From Rhodococcoides trifolii (GTDB lineage: Bacteria > Actinomycetota > Actinomycetes > Mycobacteriales > Mycobacteriaceae), in the NCBI RefSeq assembly GCF_014635345.1, contig NZ_BMCU01000002.1, positions 186,001-250,000 on the forward strand: a DNA stretch of 64,000 bases, given 5' to 3'. Positions 54,139 to 63,137 of the stretch are shown piece after piece. The notes under the pieces are model-generated. The model was given only the letters and a program-made list of their open reading frames with translations, was not told the DNA's origin and searched no databases. How positions within the stretch are numbered: the stretch's first letter is position 1; each line of letters opens with the position of its first letter. The translations under genes were made by a program, and so were the position numbers.

Positions 54139-54903
54139 ATGACAGCATGGGTTGGGGAACCTGCACTACCGGAAGCATGCATCGAATGGTGTCGCGCGCG
54201 TTCGTACGAATACGACGTTCTCGGGGACCAGTCCGAGGTCGACCTGGACTGGTGGAACACGCGGTTACGGGCGGCCTCGATCCCGGCAGAACTGCACGCC
54301 GGGTCGTACGCCGGTTTCGATACCGACACGGGCATCGCGTACATCCGACGCGGTGATCTCGCGACCCAGCGTCTCTCTCCGCGAATGGATTTGACGACTC
54401 TGTACCTGTGCGCCGCCTGGCTCATCGGAAACCGTGCACGCACCAAAGCCAAACGGTTCGCCGACGCTCGCGACTTCTCCGACGAGGGCAAGGACGCACC
54501 GTTCGAGCGCATCGAGTCGGCTCTGGATCAGTGTCGTTGCCCGCCCGCATTGTTCGACCTAGGTCCGCAGCGGCAGTGGTCCGGCTGGCCGAAGGCACCC
54601 GGATTCGGACCAGTCACCCTGTCGTTGTTCGCGTGGGCAGCCGGCTCCGACGCCATGATCGACCGGCCGCAGCTCGTGGACGAACAGGCGTTGTGCGAGC
54701 TGGTGCACCTCGGGTGGGTAGAGAAACCTGCGGCGACCGGAATCACCGTGAAGCGGTATCTGAAGTACTGCGAGGTGCTGTCGGGGTGGTCCCGCCAGGC
54801 GGGAGTGCGCGCCGAGTTGATCGAGATGTGGCTGGTGCGGTCGTGGCGAGCACGTCAGCGGTCGCCGTCTCCGTTCCTGACGGAGTTTCGCGACGCGCTG
54901 TAG
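54139..54903 (+). CDS. Hypothetical protein with HhH-glycosylase-like C-terminus
   Basis: A 254-residue protein I do not recognise. The middle contains APGFGPVTLSLFAWAAGSDAMIDRPQLVDEQALCELVHLGW, reminiscent of a helix-hairpin-helix followed by a lid, and the end is basic (WLVRSWRARQR). Four cysteines and many tryptophans are present. The ATG at 54139 is chosen over the ATG at 54076, whose extra 21 residues overlap the divergent gene's translation signals. No function is proposed. Confidence 0.6.
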   Translation: MTAWVGEPALPEACIEWCRARSYEYDVLGDQSEVDLDWWNTRLRAASIPAELHAGSYAGFDTDTGIAYIRRGDLATQRLSPRMDLTTLYLCAAWLIGNRARTKAKRFADARDFSDEGKDAPFERIESALDQCRCPPALFDLGPQRQWSGWPKAPGFGPVTLSLFAWAAGSDAMIDRPQLVDEQALCELVHLGWVEKPAATGITVKRYLKYCEVLSGWSRQAGVRAELIEMWLVRSWRARQRSPSPFLTEFRDAL

Positions 54904-54904
54904 G

Positions 54905-55339
54905 TCAGTTCTGCGCGCACTCCGTGCAGGTGCCGAAGATTTCTGCGGTGTGCTGGACGTCGGTGAAACCGTTGTCGTCGGCGATCTTGTGGGTCCAGGC
55001 TTCGACGGCCGCGCCCTCGACCTCGACGGTGAAGCCGCACTGGCGGCACACCAGGTGATGGTGGTGACCGGTGGAACACCGTCGGTACACGGACTCGCCG
55101 GAATCGGTGCGCAGAACGTCGACCGTGCCCGCGTCGGCCAGGGTCTGCAAGGTTCGGTAGACGGTGGTCAGACCGATGCCGGCTCCACGTTTGCGCAGTT
55201 CGTCGTGCAGATCCTGGGCGGACTTGAACTCGTCGATGGTGTCGAGGAGGTCCGAGATGGCGTTGCGTTGTTTGGTGGTCCGTACTCCGATGGGGCGGCG
55301 CACGGTGGTGACCTCGGTGTCGGATCTGTCGGGGGTCAT
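54905..55339 (-). CDS. zur: Zinc uptake regulator Zur (Fur family)
   Basis: A 144-residue Fur-family repressor. The winged helix (TKQRNAISDLLDTIDEFKSAQDLHDEL, IGLTTVYRTLQTLADAGTVDV) is followed by the dimerisation domain with STGHHHHLVCRQCG and the C-terminal TCTEC, giving the structural CxxC pairs. It closely resembles FurB/Zur (Rv2359) and, as there, is downstream of an SmtB-type gene. ATG at 55339 has GGAAGG 9 nt upstream; a GTG at 55348 overlapping the smtB stop would leave no space for it. Confidence 0.92.
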   Translation of the reverse strand: MTPDRSDTEVTTVRRPIGVRTTKQRNAISDLLDTIDEFKSAQDLHDELRKRGAGIGLTTVYRTLQTLADAGTVDVLRTDSGESVYRRCSTGHHHHLVCRQCGFTVEVEGAAVEAWTHKIADDNGFTDVQHTAEIFGTCTECAQN

Positions 55340-55344
55340 CGCCG

Positions 55345-55704
55345 TCACCCTTCCTCGGCGTGCGCAACGGCGTCGACGACGATGTGCGAAAGGTGGTCGT
55401 CGACGAGCCGGTACATGACCTCGCGCCCGTTGCGTTCCCCGTGCACCACCCCGGCGGACTTCAGAACGCGCAGGTGCTGGCTGATGAGGGGTTGCGTGAC
55501 TCCGAGGGCACCCACCAACTCGTGCACGCACCGCTCGGACTCGCGTAGTTGCAGCACGATCGCGATGCGCACGGGCGCGGCGAGTGCTCGCAGGATGTCG
55601 CCGGCTGCGGCGAGGGTCTCCTTGGGCGGTAGCGGCGCAGGTGGAGCGGGTACGAAGGGATTGACCTCGTGTGTCTCCAGTTCGATGATCGTCTCGTCCT
55701 GCAT
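55345..55704 (-). CDS. ArsR/SmtB-family zinc-sensing repressor
   Basis: A 119-residue winged-helix repressor. The DNA-binding helix is in ALGVTQPLISQHLRVLKSAGVV, the wing in ERNGREVMYRL, and the C-terminal helix carries the alpha-5 metal motif DDHLSHIVVDAVAHAEE. Matches SmtB (Rv2358), which releases DNA on zinc binding and controls the smtB-zur operon. Five nt separate it from zur. The upstream gap contains GCATAT (55701-55706) and ATATGC (55743-55748) as possible operator arms. Confidence 0.9.
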   Translation of the reverse strand: MQDETIIELETHEVNPFVPAPPAPLPPKETLAAAGDILRALAAPVRIAIVLQLRESERCVHELVGALGVTQPLISQHLRVLKSAGVVHGERNGREVMYRLVDDHLSHIVVDAVAHAEEG

Positions 55705-55748
55705 ATGACCCCGCTTCCTTATTGCAAACCATAACCATTTTGATATGC
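55701..55748. promoter_or_regulatory. Candidate SmtB/Zur operator region
   Basis: An AT-rich island in otherwise GC-rich DNA between smtB and glyS, with GCATAT and ATATGC arms 36 nt apart, a tandem AACCAT AACCAT, and a minus-strand -10-like TATGGT. Placement over the smtB promoter suggests an autoregulatory site; exact boundaries are not evident. Confidence 0.35.
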
Positions 55749-55836
55749 AGGTTCGTGCATGTCAACTCGGCCCGATAGTGTGAGCGGACATCAAGTCCCC
55801 AGACCTTTGAGACACAGACGATGGAGAGCTAGCCCC

Positions 55837-57222
55837 GTGGCACCGAAGTCCAAGATCGATACCGTTGCCAACCTCGCGAAGCGCAGGGGACTCGTGTTCC
55901 CGTGCGGCGAGATCTATGGCGGAACCAAATCGGCATGGGACTACGGCCCGCTCGGCGTCGAACTCAAGGAGAACATCAAGCGGCAATGGTGGCGGAACAT
56001 GGTCACCAGTCGCGACGACGTCGTCGGCCTCGACTCGTCCGTCATCCTTCCGCGCGAGGTGTGGGAGGCGTCGGGTCACGTCGAGACGTTCTCGGATCCT
56101 CTCGTCGAGTCGCTGCACACGCACAAGCGCTACCGCGCCGACCACCTCATCGAGGCGTACGAGGAGAAGCACGGCCACCCGCCCGAGAACGGCCTCGCGG
56201 ACATCCGTGACCCGGAAACCGGTGAGCCCGGAAGCTGGACCGAGCCGCGCGCGTTCTCCGGCTTGCTCAAGACCTTCCTCGGCCCGGTCGACGACGAGAA
56301 GGGCCTGCACTACCTCCGCCCGGAGACGGCGCAGGGCATCTTCGTCAACTTCGCGAACGTGCTGACCACGTCGCGCAAGAAGCCGCCGTTCGGCATCGGC
56401 CAGATCGGTAAGAGTTTCCGCAACGAGATCACGCCCGGCAACTTCATCTTCCGCACCCGTGAGTTCGAGCAGATGGAGATGGAATTCTTCGTCAAGCCCG
56501 GCGAAGACGAAGAGTGGCACCAGTATTGGATCGACTACCGCATGAAGTGGTACACCGATCTCGGCATCGACCCGGAAAACCTGCGGCTCTACGAGCATGC
56601 GAAGGAAAAGCTGTCGCACTACTCCAAGCGCACCGTGGACATCGAGTACCGCTTCGAGTTCCAGGGCAGCGCATGGGGCGAACTCGAAGGCGTCGCCAAC
56701 CGCACCGATTTCGACCTCTCGACGCACTCGAAGCATTCGGGCACCGATCTCAGTTTCTACGACCAGGCGGGCGACGAGCGCTACACGCCGTACGTCATCG
56801 AACCTGCTGCGGGACTGACCCGTTCGCTCATGGCGTTCTTGGTCGACGCGTATCACGAGGACGAGGCGCCCAACTCGAAGGGCGGTGTGGACAAGCGCAC
56901 CGTGCTGCGTCTGGACCGTCGTCTGTCGCCCGTGAAGGCAGCGGTGCTGCCGCTCAGTCGAAACGCGGATCTGACTCCGAAGGCGAAAGACCTTGCGGCA
57001 GCGCTGCGTCAGCACTGGAACGTCGAATTCGACGACGCCGGCGCCATCGGCCGCCGATACCGTCGCCAGGACGAGATCGGTACGCCGTTCTGCATCACGG
57101 TCGACTTCGACACGCTCGACGACCAGGCCGTCACCATTCGCGAGCGGGACAGCATGGCGCAAGAACGAGTCGCGCTCGATCAGGTCGAGGGATATCTTGC
57201 GTCGAGGTTGATCGGGGCCTGA
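55837..57222 (+). CDS. glyS: Glycyl-tRNA synthetase
   Basis: A 461-residue homodimeric class II glycyl-tRNA synthetase. Motif 1 region [25 protein letters not shown], motif 2 [25 protein letters not shown], motif 3 [12 protein letters not shown] and the C-terminal anticodon-binding domain are present. It is the alpha2 type although named glyS in actinobacteria. The GTG has GGAGAG 8 nt upstream. It is separated by 1 nt from the convergent lipoprotein gene. Confidence 0.97.
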   Translation: MAPKSKIDTVANLAKRRGLVFPCGEIYGGTKSAWDYGPLGVELKENIKRQWWRNMVTSRDDVVGLDSSVILPREVWEASGHVETFSDPLVESLHTHKRYRADHLIEAYEEKHGHPPENGLADIRDPETGEPGSWTEPRAFSGLLKTFLGPVDDEKGLHYLRPETAQGIFVNFANVLTTSRKKPPFGIGQIGKSFRNEITPGNFIFRTREFEQMEMEFFVKPGEDEEWHQYWIDYRMKWYTDLGIDPENLRLYEHAKEKLSHYSKRTVDIEYRFEFQGSAWGELEGVANRTDFDLSTHSKHSGTDLSFYDQAGDERYTPYVIEPAAGLTRSLMAFLVDAYHEDEAPNSKGGVDKRTVLRLDRRLSPVKAAVLPLSRNADLTPKAKDLAAALRQHWNVEFDDAGAIGRRYRRQDEIGTPFCITVDFDTLDDQAVTIRERDSMAQERVALDQVEGYLASRLIGA

Positions 57223-57223
57223 T

Positions 57224-58048
57224 TCAACGTCGGCACGCCATCCCCTGATACGCCACCAGCTGACGCTGCAGCTCGGTCGGCACGGGGATGCGCGCATACA
57301 CCGGCTTGTCGTCACCGAACGCGAGGTAGATCGGAAAGACGAAGGGCTTCTTCGAATCTGCGATGACGTGTGCCTCGCACGATGCGGTGGTGATCGTCAG
57401 CGGAACCGTCACCGAGTCGGTGTTCGCATCGAGGGTCTCGGGGAGATCGGCCTTCAGGCCGTAGAGGAGGCTTCCGGCCAGTTCGTCGACGCGGATGGGC
57501 CCGTCGAACTTCCCTCGCGTCACCTCGAGACTCGCGTTCAGCGGATCGGTGGAGACCGCGGGCGGTGCCGAGATCGACAGCGTCAGAGTCACTTCCGACT
57601 CGACGCGCTCGGCGGTGCATTCCTCGGAGTGAATGCGGTCGATGATGTCGTAAGGCTGGTCCAGCGGAACGTCGACGTCCCGTTGCGGCTCGCCCTCGCG
57701 GGTGACGGACAGGCGGGCCGAGAGGGGTTCGACGCTGGAATCGCACACCGCTGCGCCGTAGAGCGTGGGGATGTCGATGCGGCTTCCCTGCTGCAACTGC
57801 ACGTCCCGCACCGACGGGGGCACCGAGTCGAAACCGGGGGAGTCGAGGGCGATGGAATGCACGTCGACGGGCCGCTCACCCGTGTTGGTGACGGTGATCT
57901 GAAACTGTCCGCCGGTCGCGTCGTCCACACGTGAGCGATACGCCGACGCCGATATCTCGGATGGGGGTGCAGGGGCAGGTGCGCCCCCGCAGCCGGTCAG
58001 CACCAGCACGAGAACCGCCCCTACGGCGGCGATCCTAGAAGCGGCCAC
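57224..58048 (-). CDS. Hypothetical lipoprotein
   Basis: A 274-residue lipoprotein: signal peptide AAVGAVLVLVLTGCGG with lipidated cysteine near residue 20, then an Ala/Pro linker and two beta-rich immunoglobulin-like segments (FQITVTNTGERPVDVHSIALDSPGF; VTLTLSISAPPAVSTDPLNASLEV). Four further cysteines (AVCDSS, SEECTAE, ASCEAH, MACRR) may pair. It overlaps the upstream TPM gene by 14 nt, suggesting both act at the cell envelope. No family recognised. Confidence 0.75.
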   Translation of the reverse strand: MAASRIAAVGAVLVLVLTGCGGAPAPAPPSEISASAYRSRVDDATGGQFQITVTNTGERPVDVHSIALDSPGFDSVPPSVRDVQLQQGSRIDIPTLYGAAVCDSSVEPLSARLSVTREGEPQRDVDVPLDQPYDIIDRIHSEECTAERVESEVTLTLSISAPPAVSTDPLNASLEVTRGKFDGPIRVDELAGSLLYGLKADLPETLDANTDSVTVPLTITTASCEAHVIADSKKPFVFPIYLAFGDDKPVYARIPVPTELQRQLVAYQGMACRR

Positions 58049-60080
58049 CGGAGGTCCGCCCGATGCGACCCGAGCTGGAGGAACCACCGAACGAGCCGGG
58101 TCCGCCGCCGAAACCACCGAAGCCACCGCTTCCCCGGTTGCCGTAGGACCGTCCGCCTCCGAGTCCGCCGCGCAACACACTGTCGATGAGGACGCCCGCG
58201 AGGATCCCACCGGCCTGAGACCCCATCGACCGGCCCTGATACCCGCCCTGCACCCGCTGGCGGGTGTCCCATTGCTCGACTTCGGATTGAGCGACCTGCG
58301 ACGCCGACGACGCGTATTGCGTTGCTGCTCCGGCATGTTGAAGAGCGCGAGACGGGTCCGTCGTCGCGAGTTGCCGCGCCGCGGCCAGGTTGCGCTCCGC
58401 TTCCGACAGTCTCGTGCGTGCTTCGGCGCCGATGGCACCGCGCCGCGTCGAGATGAAGTCACCGGCGGCGCGCACCTGGGCGGCGGCGGCGTCGATGTCG
58501 TGCGCGAGGCGTTGGGCGGCGTGCTCGCGTTGCGTTTTGGACTCGGCCGCCGCGGCGAGCAGGGAATCGAGTTGCGAGTCGGCGGCCACGATGGCGTTCA
58601 TGCTCCCGAGAGGATCGCTGTCCTTGGACGTCTCGGCACGTGCCAGTGCCGCTGCCGCTGCATCCTTGGCTGCGGCCAGAGGTGCGCCGCCGTGCGCGGC
58701 AAGTTGTTCGGCGGTCCGGATGTCGGCTTGCACGTCCTTCATCGCCGCAGGCAGAGAGGCAATTGCGTTCGCAATGTCGCTCTCCGCGTGGTCGACCGCA
58801 TCGAGGAGAGTGCGCGCCTGCGTCAGGGCGCTCTCGGCCGTACGCACGGCCGCGACCACCGGACCCTGCTGACCGACGGGCAGGGCGGCGGCGGTGCGAC
58901 CTGCGTCGATGTTCTCCTCGGCGAAGGCGATCTGTCCGGACGCCAGCTCGACGTTGTGGGCAACCGGCGCCACCGTGCTCGCCGGGAATCGTGCGTTCAG
59001 TGCGTCGAGCACAGTCTGCGACTCGGGAATGCGCACCCTCAGCGCGACCTGATCTCGCGTCAGCGCGTCCAGTCGATTCGGGGCGTCGATGAGCAGGTCG
59101 CGGACATTGTCGAACGCGTCGACCTGCTCGTCGAGCCGGCGGTCCGCCTCGGCGCAGGATCGCACCAGCTCGGTGAGCATGTCGCGGCGCTGCTGCGGCG
59201 TCTCCGGAATCGCATCGTCGAGCCGCTGCCTGATCGTGAAGGCGCTGGCGAGAGCCGATTTGGCCCCGTCGAGCGCCTGCAGAAACGGTTTCGCCGCGGC
59301 GTCACCCAGTTCACCGCGCGCCGTCTCGAGCTCGTCGGCGCTGGTCCGGATGGCGTTGTCGGTTTCGACGAGAATTGCCTTGGCGCGCTCGTCGAGTACT
59401 TCCATCGGGAGGGTCGCGAGTGCGGCGGGATCGGTTTCGTCGATGGACTTGGCGGACTCGACGGCGGCGAGCAGCTTGGCCTTGCGTCTGCGGCGCAGAA
59501 ACAGGAAGACCAGGACGGCGATCACCACGACCACGCCGACCGTGATCCACAGCCCGGTCGAACTGGTCGACGTCGTGTCGGTGGCGATGTCGTCCGAGAG
59601 TCCGCCCGCGGCGGCAATCGCTGCCCCGGCCCAATCATCTTGTCCGAGAGCAGGTTCGATGGCGTCGGTGCGAAGATCCGTCAGCTCCTGATCGGTCACC
59701 GACGTCAGCTGCTGCGGAACGTCGATCGCGTAGGAACGGTCGACGGTGGCGACGGTCATCAAGACGTCGTTCACACCGAGGTCGCTCAGAGCGGACGTCT
59801 GCTGCGCCCATTCCTCATTGTCCAGGTTGTCGAAATCGGCGACGAACACCACCCACAACCGCACGCGGTGCGCGTCGTACAGATCGTCGATCGCGGACTG
59901 GACGTCGGCCGTGCTGCCGTCCAGAGCGCCGACGACGTCGGTGATCTGGTTGGGAAGACGCACGGGTGCATCGGCCCATGCCGAAGGGGCGCCGACCAGT
60001 CCGAGCAGCATCGTGAGGAAGGTCAGCGCGAACAGCCGAACCGAACAGCGACCGCGCCGACGCGGAACCGGAGAACTCAT
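58035..60080 (-). CDS. TPM-domain membrane protein with long helical tail
   Basis: 681 residues, like Rv2345. A signal peptide (LFALTFLTMLLGLVGAPSAWA) is followed by a TPM domain (ITDVVGALDGSTADVQSAIDDL, LWVVFVADFDNLDNEEWAQQTSALSDLG), a transmembrane helix (GLWITVGVVVVIAVLVFLFLRRRR, about 196-219), a 400-residue cytoplasmic coiled-coil-rich region with many Ala and Glu, and a C-terminal Gly/Ser-rich tail (GGFGGFGGGPGSFGGSSSSG). The ATG at 60080 lies 7 nt after TAGATT and no ribosome site exists, so the mRNA is probably leaderless. Function unknown; TPM proteins are linked to envelope or photosystem repair. Confidence 0.85.
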   Translation of the reverse strand: MSSPVPRRRGRCSVRLFALTFLTMLLGLVGAPSAWADAPVRLPNQITDVVGALDGSTADVQSAIDDLYDAHRVRLWVVFVADFDNLDNEEWAQQTSALSDLGVNDVLMTVATVDRSYAIDVPQQLTSVTDQELTDLRTDAIEPALGQDDWAGAAIAAAGGLSDDIATDTTSTSSTGLWITVGVVVVIAVLVFLFLRRRRKAKLLAAVESAKSIDETDPAALATLPMEVLDERAKAILVETDNAIRTSADELETARGELGDAAAKPFLQALDGAKSALASAFTIRQRLDDAIPETPQQRRDMLTELVRSCAEADRRLDEQVDAFDNVRDLLIDAPNRLDALTRDQVALRVRIPESQTVLDALNARFPASTVAPVAHNVELASGQIAFAEENIDAGRTAAALPVGQQGPVVAAVRTAESALTQARTLLDAVDHAESDIANAIASLPAAMKDVQADIRTAEQLAAHGGAPLAAAKDAAAAALARAETSKDSDPLGSMNAIVAADSQLDSLLAAAAESKTQREHAAQRLAHDIDAAAAQVRAAGDFISTRRGAIGAEARTRLSEAERNLAAARQLATTDPSRALQHAGAATQYASSASQVAQSEVEQWDTRQRVQGGYQGRSMGSQAGGILAGVLIDSVLRGGLGGGRSYGNRGSGGFGGFGGGPGSFGGSSSSGRIGRTSGGRF

Positions 60081-60087
60081 GATCGTG

Positions 60088-60093
60088 AATCTA
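60088..60093 (-). promoter_or_regulatory. -10 element of the TPM gene, leaderless type
   Basis: TAGATT on the minus strand, exactly 7 nt before the ATG at 60080. Confidence 0.5.
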
Positions 60094-60159
60094 CCGCCCA
60101 TGACAGTTGTCACGGCGCGATCGTGACGGCCGGACGAGGCGTCGAAGCCGCCGACAGGT

Positions 60160-60165
60160 CACAGT
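60160..60165 (+). promoter_or_regulatory. Putative -10 element of the ABC exporter operon
   Basis: CACAGT, 7 nt before the ATG at 60173, similar to the CACAAT placed 7 nt before the last gene in the window. Confidence 0.3.
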
Positions 60166-60172
60166 GGTACCC

Positions 60173-61105
60173 ATGACCACACCAGCGATCGAACTCGTCG
60201 ATCTCCACAAGCGCTTCTCGGTGAAGGGCGGTGACCCCGTCCAGGCCGTGGACGGCATCGACCTCACGATCCAACCCGGTGAGATCGTGGCGTTCCTGGG
60301 GCCGAACGGCGCCGGCAAGACGACCACGATCGACATGCTGTTGGGCCTCGCCACGCCCGATTCGGGGGCCGTGCGGCTCTTCGGTCGTCCGCCCGAAGAG
60401 GCCGTCGCGACCGGCCGGGTCTCGGCGGTGATGCAGAGCGGCGGTCTGCTCAAGGACCTCACCGTGGAGGAGACGGTGCAGCTGGTCGGTGCACTGTTCG
60501 TCAGCACCAGGCCGGTCTCGGAGGTACTCGAACGCGCCGGGATCGCAGACATCGCCGGCCGGATGGTGGGCAAGTGTTCCGGCGGTCAGCAGCAGCGGCT
60601 GCGATTCGCGCTGGCCTTGCTGCCCAACCCGGACCTGATCGTGCTCGACGAACCCACCACGGGCATGGACGTGGAAGGCCGACGCGACTTCTGGCGGGCC
60701 ATGCGCGAGGACTCGGCGCGGGGGCGCACCGTCCTGTTCGCGACGCACTACCTGGACGAAGCGGATGCGTACGCCGACCGAATCGTGTTGGTGCGCCAGG
60801 GCAAGATCGTCGCCGACGGTTCCGCGGCGGAGGTCAAGAACCTGGCGTCCGGAAGAACGGTCAGTGCCGTGTTGCCACAGGATCGGCACCACGAGATCCG
60901 AGACGTGCCCGGCGCCGACACCGTCGAGGTGCGAGGTGATCGAATCTTCGTGCACACCAACAGCTCCGACGACGTGGCGCGGTTCCTCCTCACGCGCACC
61001 GGCGCACACGACGTGGAGATCGTCGCCCACAACCTCGAGGATGCGTTCCTCACACTGACCGCATCCGAGACCTCCGCAGCCGAGAAAGCAGGGAGTCCCG
61101 CATGA
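60173..61105 (+). CDS. ABC-2 exporter ATP-binding protein (DrrA-like)
   Basis: A 310-residue ATPase: Walker A GPNGAGKTT (about 42-50), Q-loop AVMQSGGLL, signature CSGGQQQRLRFALALL, Walker B LIVLDEPTTGMD, H-loop LFATHYLDEAD and a DrrA-like C-terminal extension. With the permease it forms an exporter of the drug/lipid type. It starts a four-gene unit with permease, histidine kinase and response regulator, in the manner of DesKR-type membrane-sensing systems. Confidence 0.92.
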   Translation: MTTPAIELVDLHKRFSVKGGDPVQAVDGIDLTIQPGEIVAFLGPNGAGKTTTIDMLLGLATPDSGAVRLFGRPPEEAVATGRVSAVMQSGGLLKDLTVEETVQLVGALFVSTRPVSEVLERAGIADIAGRMVGKCSGGQQQRLRFALALLPNPDLIVLDEPTTGMDVEGRRDFWRAMREDSARGRTVLFATHYLDEADAYADRIVLVRQGKIVADGSAAEVKNLASGRTVSAVLPQDRHHEIRDVPGADTVEVRGDRIFVHTNSSDDVARFLLTRTGAHDVEIVAHNLEDAFLTLTASETSAAEKAGSPA

Positions 61106-61878
61106 GCATCCAGTCCGTCGACCGATCGTTGCCGCCTCGCGGTGGGTTCTCGCTCCCGTTCCTGATGCTCGAGCTCAAACGCATGATGCGCAACAAGAGG
61201 ACCCTGGTCTTCACACTGTTGTTGCCGCCCATGTTCTTTCTCATCTTCGGACTGCAGTCGGATTACAAGACGCAGCCCTACGGCCAAGCGAACGTCACCG
61301 GCTACATCATGGTCAGCATGGCTGTCTACGGCGGGATGCTGGCCACCACCAGCGGTGGTGCGACCGTGGCCATCGAGCGAGGCCTCGGCTGGAGCAGGCA
61401 ACTGCGCCTGACGCCGCTCAAACCCGCCGCGTACATCGCGACGAAGATCGTGATCGCCATGGTGCTCGGAATCATGGCCGTCGCAGTCGTTTTCGCAGTC
61501 GGCGCGTTCTTCGGGGCGAAGCTTCCCGCAGCGGCTTGGGTGGCGTGTTTCCTGATCGCGTGGCTCACTTCCATCGTGTTCGCCGCGTTCGGGTTGTTCA
61601 TGGGATACCTGCTCCCGTCGGAGAACGTGATGCAGATACTCGGTCCGGGCCTCGCAGTGCTGTCCTTCGCCGGTGGACTGTTCGTTCCGCCCACCGGATG
61701 GTTCGAAACGGCGTCGAAGTTCTTCCCCACCTACGGTGTGGCCACGCTCGCGCGCGCACCGCTGGGGGAGAACACCACGAGTTCCCTCGTCGCCGCGGTG
61801 ATCAACCTCGTGTTCTGGTCCGTCGTCTTCGCCCTGGGTGCACGCGAACTGTTTCGGCGGGACACGGCGCGGGTGTGA
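61102..61878 (+). CDS. ABC-2 type permease
   Basis: A 258-residue membrane protein with six hydrophobic segments. A basic N-terminal amphipathic stretch (LELKRMMRNKRTLVFTLLLPPMFFLIFG) and RGLGWSRQLRLTPLKPAAYIATK are typical of ABC-2 permeases. Coupled to the ATPase by a 4-nt overlap; its stop overlaps the histidine kinase GTG (GTGA). Confidence 0.9.
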   Translation: MSIQSVDRSLPPRGGFSLPFLMLELKRMMRNKRTLVFTLLLPPMFFLIFGLQSDYKTQPYGQANVTGYIMVSMAVYGGMLATTSGGATVAIERGLGWSRQLRLTPLKPAAYIATKIVIAMVLGIMAVAVVFAVGAFFGAKLPAAAWVACFLIAWLTSIVFAAFGLFMGYLLPSENVMQILGPGLAVLSFAGGLFVPPTGWFETASKFFPTYGVATLARAPLGENTTSSLVAAVINLVFWSVVFALGARELFRRDTARV

Positions 61879-63137
61879 GTGCCACCGGGCAGGCCGGAGG
61901 CCGGTCGAAATCTACCGGGCAGGCCGGAGGCCGGTCGAAATCCACCGGGCAGGCCGGAGGCCGGTCGAAATCCGCAGCAGGTGCGCCGCTGAGCGAGCGC
62001 ATCACCGAAGCGATGGCGGAGGCGGGAGGCGATCCGGAGACGGACGCGGACCGCCTCCGTCGGGGGCTGCGGCGGGGCTGGTTCTTCAGCGCGATCTGGC
62101 TCGTATACCTGTTCGATCCGGTTCGCACGATCGTCGAATCGGACGTCTCGGTTGCGCGTCGGGCCACGGCACTGCTGTCGCTGGTGCTGTTCGCGGCGAC
62201 ATACCTGCTCAGCTTCGCCGAATTCCGGTCTCGCATCGCCAAAGGTCCGATTGCATCCCCCTCGCGTCAGTGGATGCTGCTGGGTGCCTTGGTGATACTG
62301 CTGGTCCCCGCGGCTCCCGTTGCGCGCGAATCGATCCTGGCCGGTGGCGTCTACATCGCGGTGATGGCCGTGTTCACGCTGCCACTGGCGCAGGCTGCCG
62401 TCGTGATCGCCGCGTCCGCAGCGGCTTTCGTCGTTCTTCCGCGCATCGTGCCGGGATGGAGCGCGGACGACGGAACGGTGTTGTCGTTGTTGGTGGCCAG
62501 CCTCGCCGCGTGGGGTGTCGGACAATTGATCGTGCGCAACATCGAACTGCAGCGTGCGCGTCAGCGCATCGCAGACCTCGCGGTGGTCGAGGAGCGCGAA
62601 CGGTTGGGCCGCGACGTGCACGACATCCTCGGCCACACCTTGACCGTCATCACGGTCAAGGCAGAACTCGCGGGCCGGCTCGTGGACCTCGATCCGCTGC
62701 GGGCGACGCGGGAGATCGCCGAGGTCGAGGCCCTGGCGCGGACCGCCTTGAGCGACGTCAGGGCCACGGTGGGTGGGTTGCGCACGGTCACTCTGGACGT
62801 CGAATTGATCCACGCCAGAACGGCTCTCGATGCGGCGGGTATCGACTTGGTGCTGATCGGAGCGGCGACGGACGCCGAGAGCAACTTTCGTGAGGTGTTC
62901 GCCTGGACGGTGCGGGAGTCGGTCACCAACGTCGTCCGGCACAGCGGAGCGTCCCGCTGCTGCATCACTGTCGAACCGTCACGGATCGAGATCGTCGACG
63001 ACGGAAAGGGTTCCGATCCGGGTGACGACACGGGCAACGGACTGCGCGGGTTGAGGCACCGAGCCGACCGGGCGGGCACCGTCCTCACCGCCGGGGCGGC
63101 GGGCGGCGGGTTTCGCGTCATTGTGGAGGCGCCGTGA
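61875..63137 (+). CDS. DesK-like sensor histidine kinase with N-terminal repeat
   Basis: A 420-residue sensor kinase. After the initial MSA come three exact decapeptides TGQAGGRSKS (residues 4-33) encoded by 30-nt repeats, then about six membrane helices (70-220), the HisKA_3 phosphoacceptor His249 in RERLGRDVHDILGHTLTV, and an HATPase domain with N-box TNVVRHSGA, G1 DDGKG and NGLRGLRHRADRAG. It is coupled to both neighbours. The repeat begins right after the start codon, so insertion kept the frame. The exporter neighbours suggest that it senses a membrane or antibiotic signal. Confidence 0.9.
   Translation: MSATGQAGGRSKSTGQAGGRSKSTGQAGGRSKSAAGAPLSERITEAMAEAGGDPETDADRLRRGLRRGWFFSAIWLVYLFDPVRTIVESDVSVARRATALLSLVLFAATYLLSFAEFRSRIAKGPIASPSRQWMLLGALVILLVPAAPVARESILAGGVYIAVMAVFTLPLAQAAVVIAASAAAFVVLPRIVPGWSADDGTVLSLLVASLAAWGVGQLIVRNIELQRARQRIADLAVVEERERLGRDVHDILGHTLTVITVKAELAGRLVDLDPLRATREIAEVEALARTALSDVRATVGGLRTVTLDVELIHARTALDAAGIDLVLIGAATDAESNFREVFAWTVRESVTNVVRHSGASRCCITVEPSRIEIVDDGKGSDPGDDTGNGLRGLRHRADRAGTVLTAGAAGGGFRVIVEAP
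61884..61973 (+). repeat. 30-bp in-frame repeat, three copies in the kinase gene
   Basis: Three tandem 30-nt units sharing the 21-nt core found twice in recO (cores start 61887, 61917 and 61947). Between cores the spacer AAATCTACC / AAATCCACC differs by one base. Confidence 0.9.

Noticed and set aside
61884..61973. Possible CRISPR-like array of 30-nt repeats
   Set aside because: Units are directly tandem with 9-nt linkers, no spacers of 25-40 nt, no cas genes, and the frame is open within the kinase gene.
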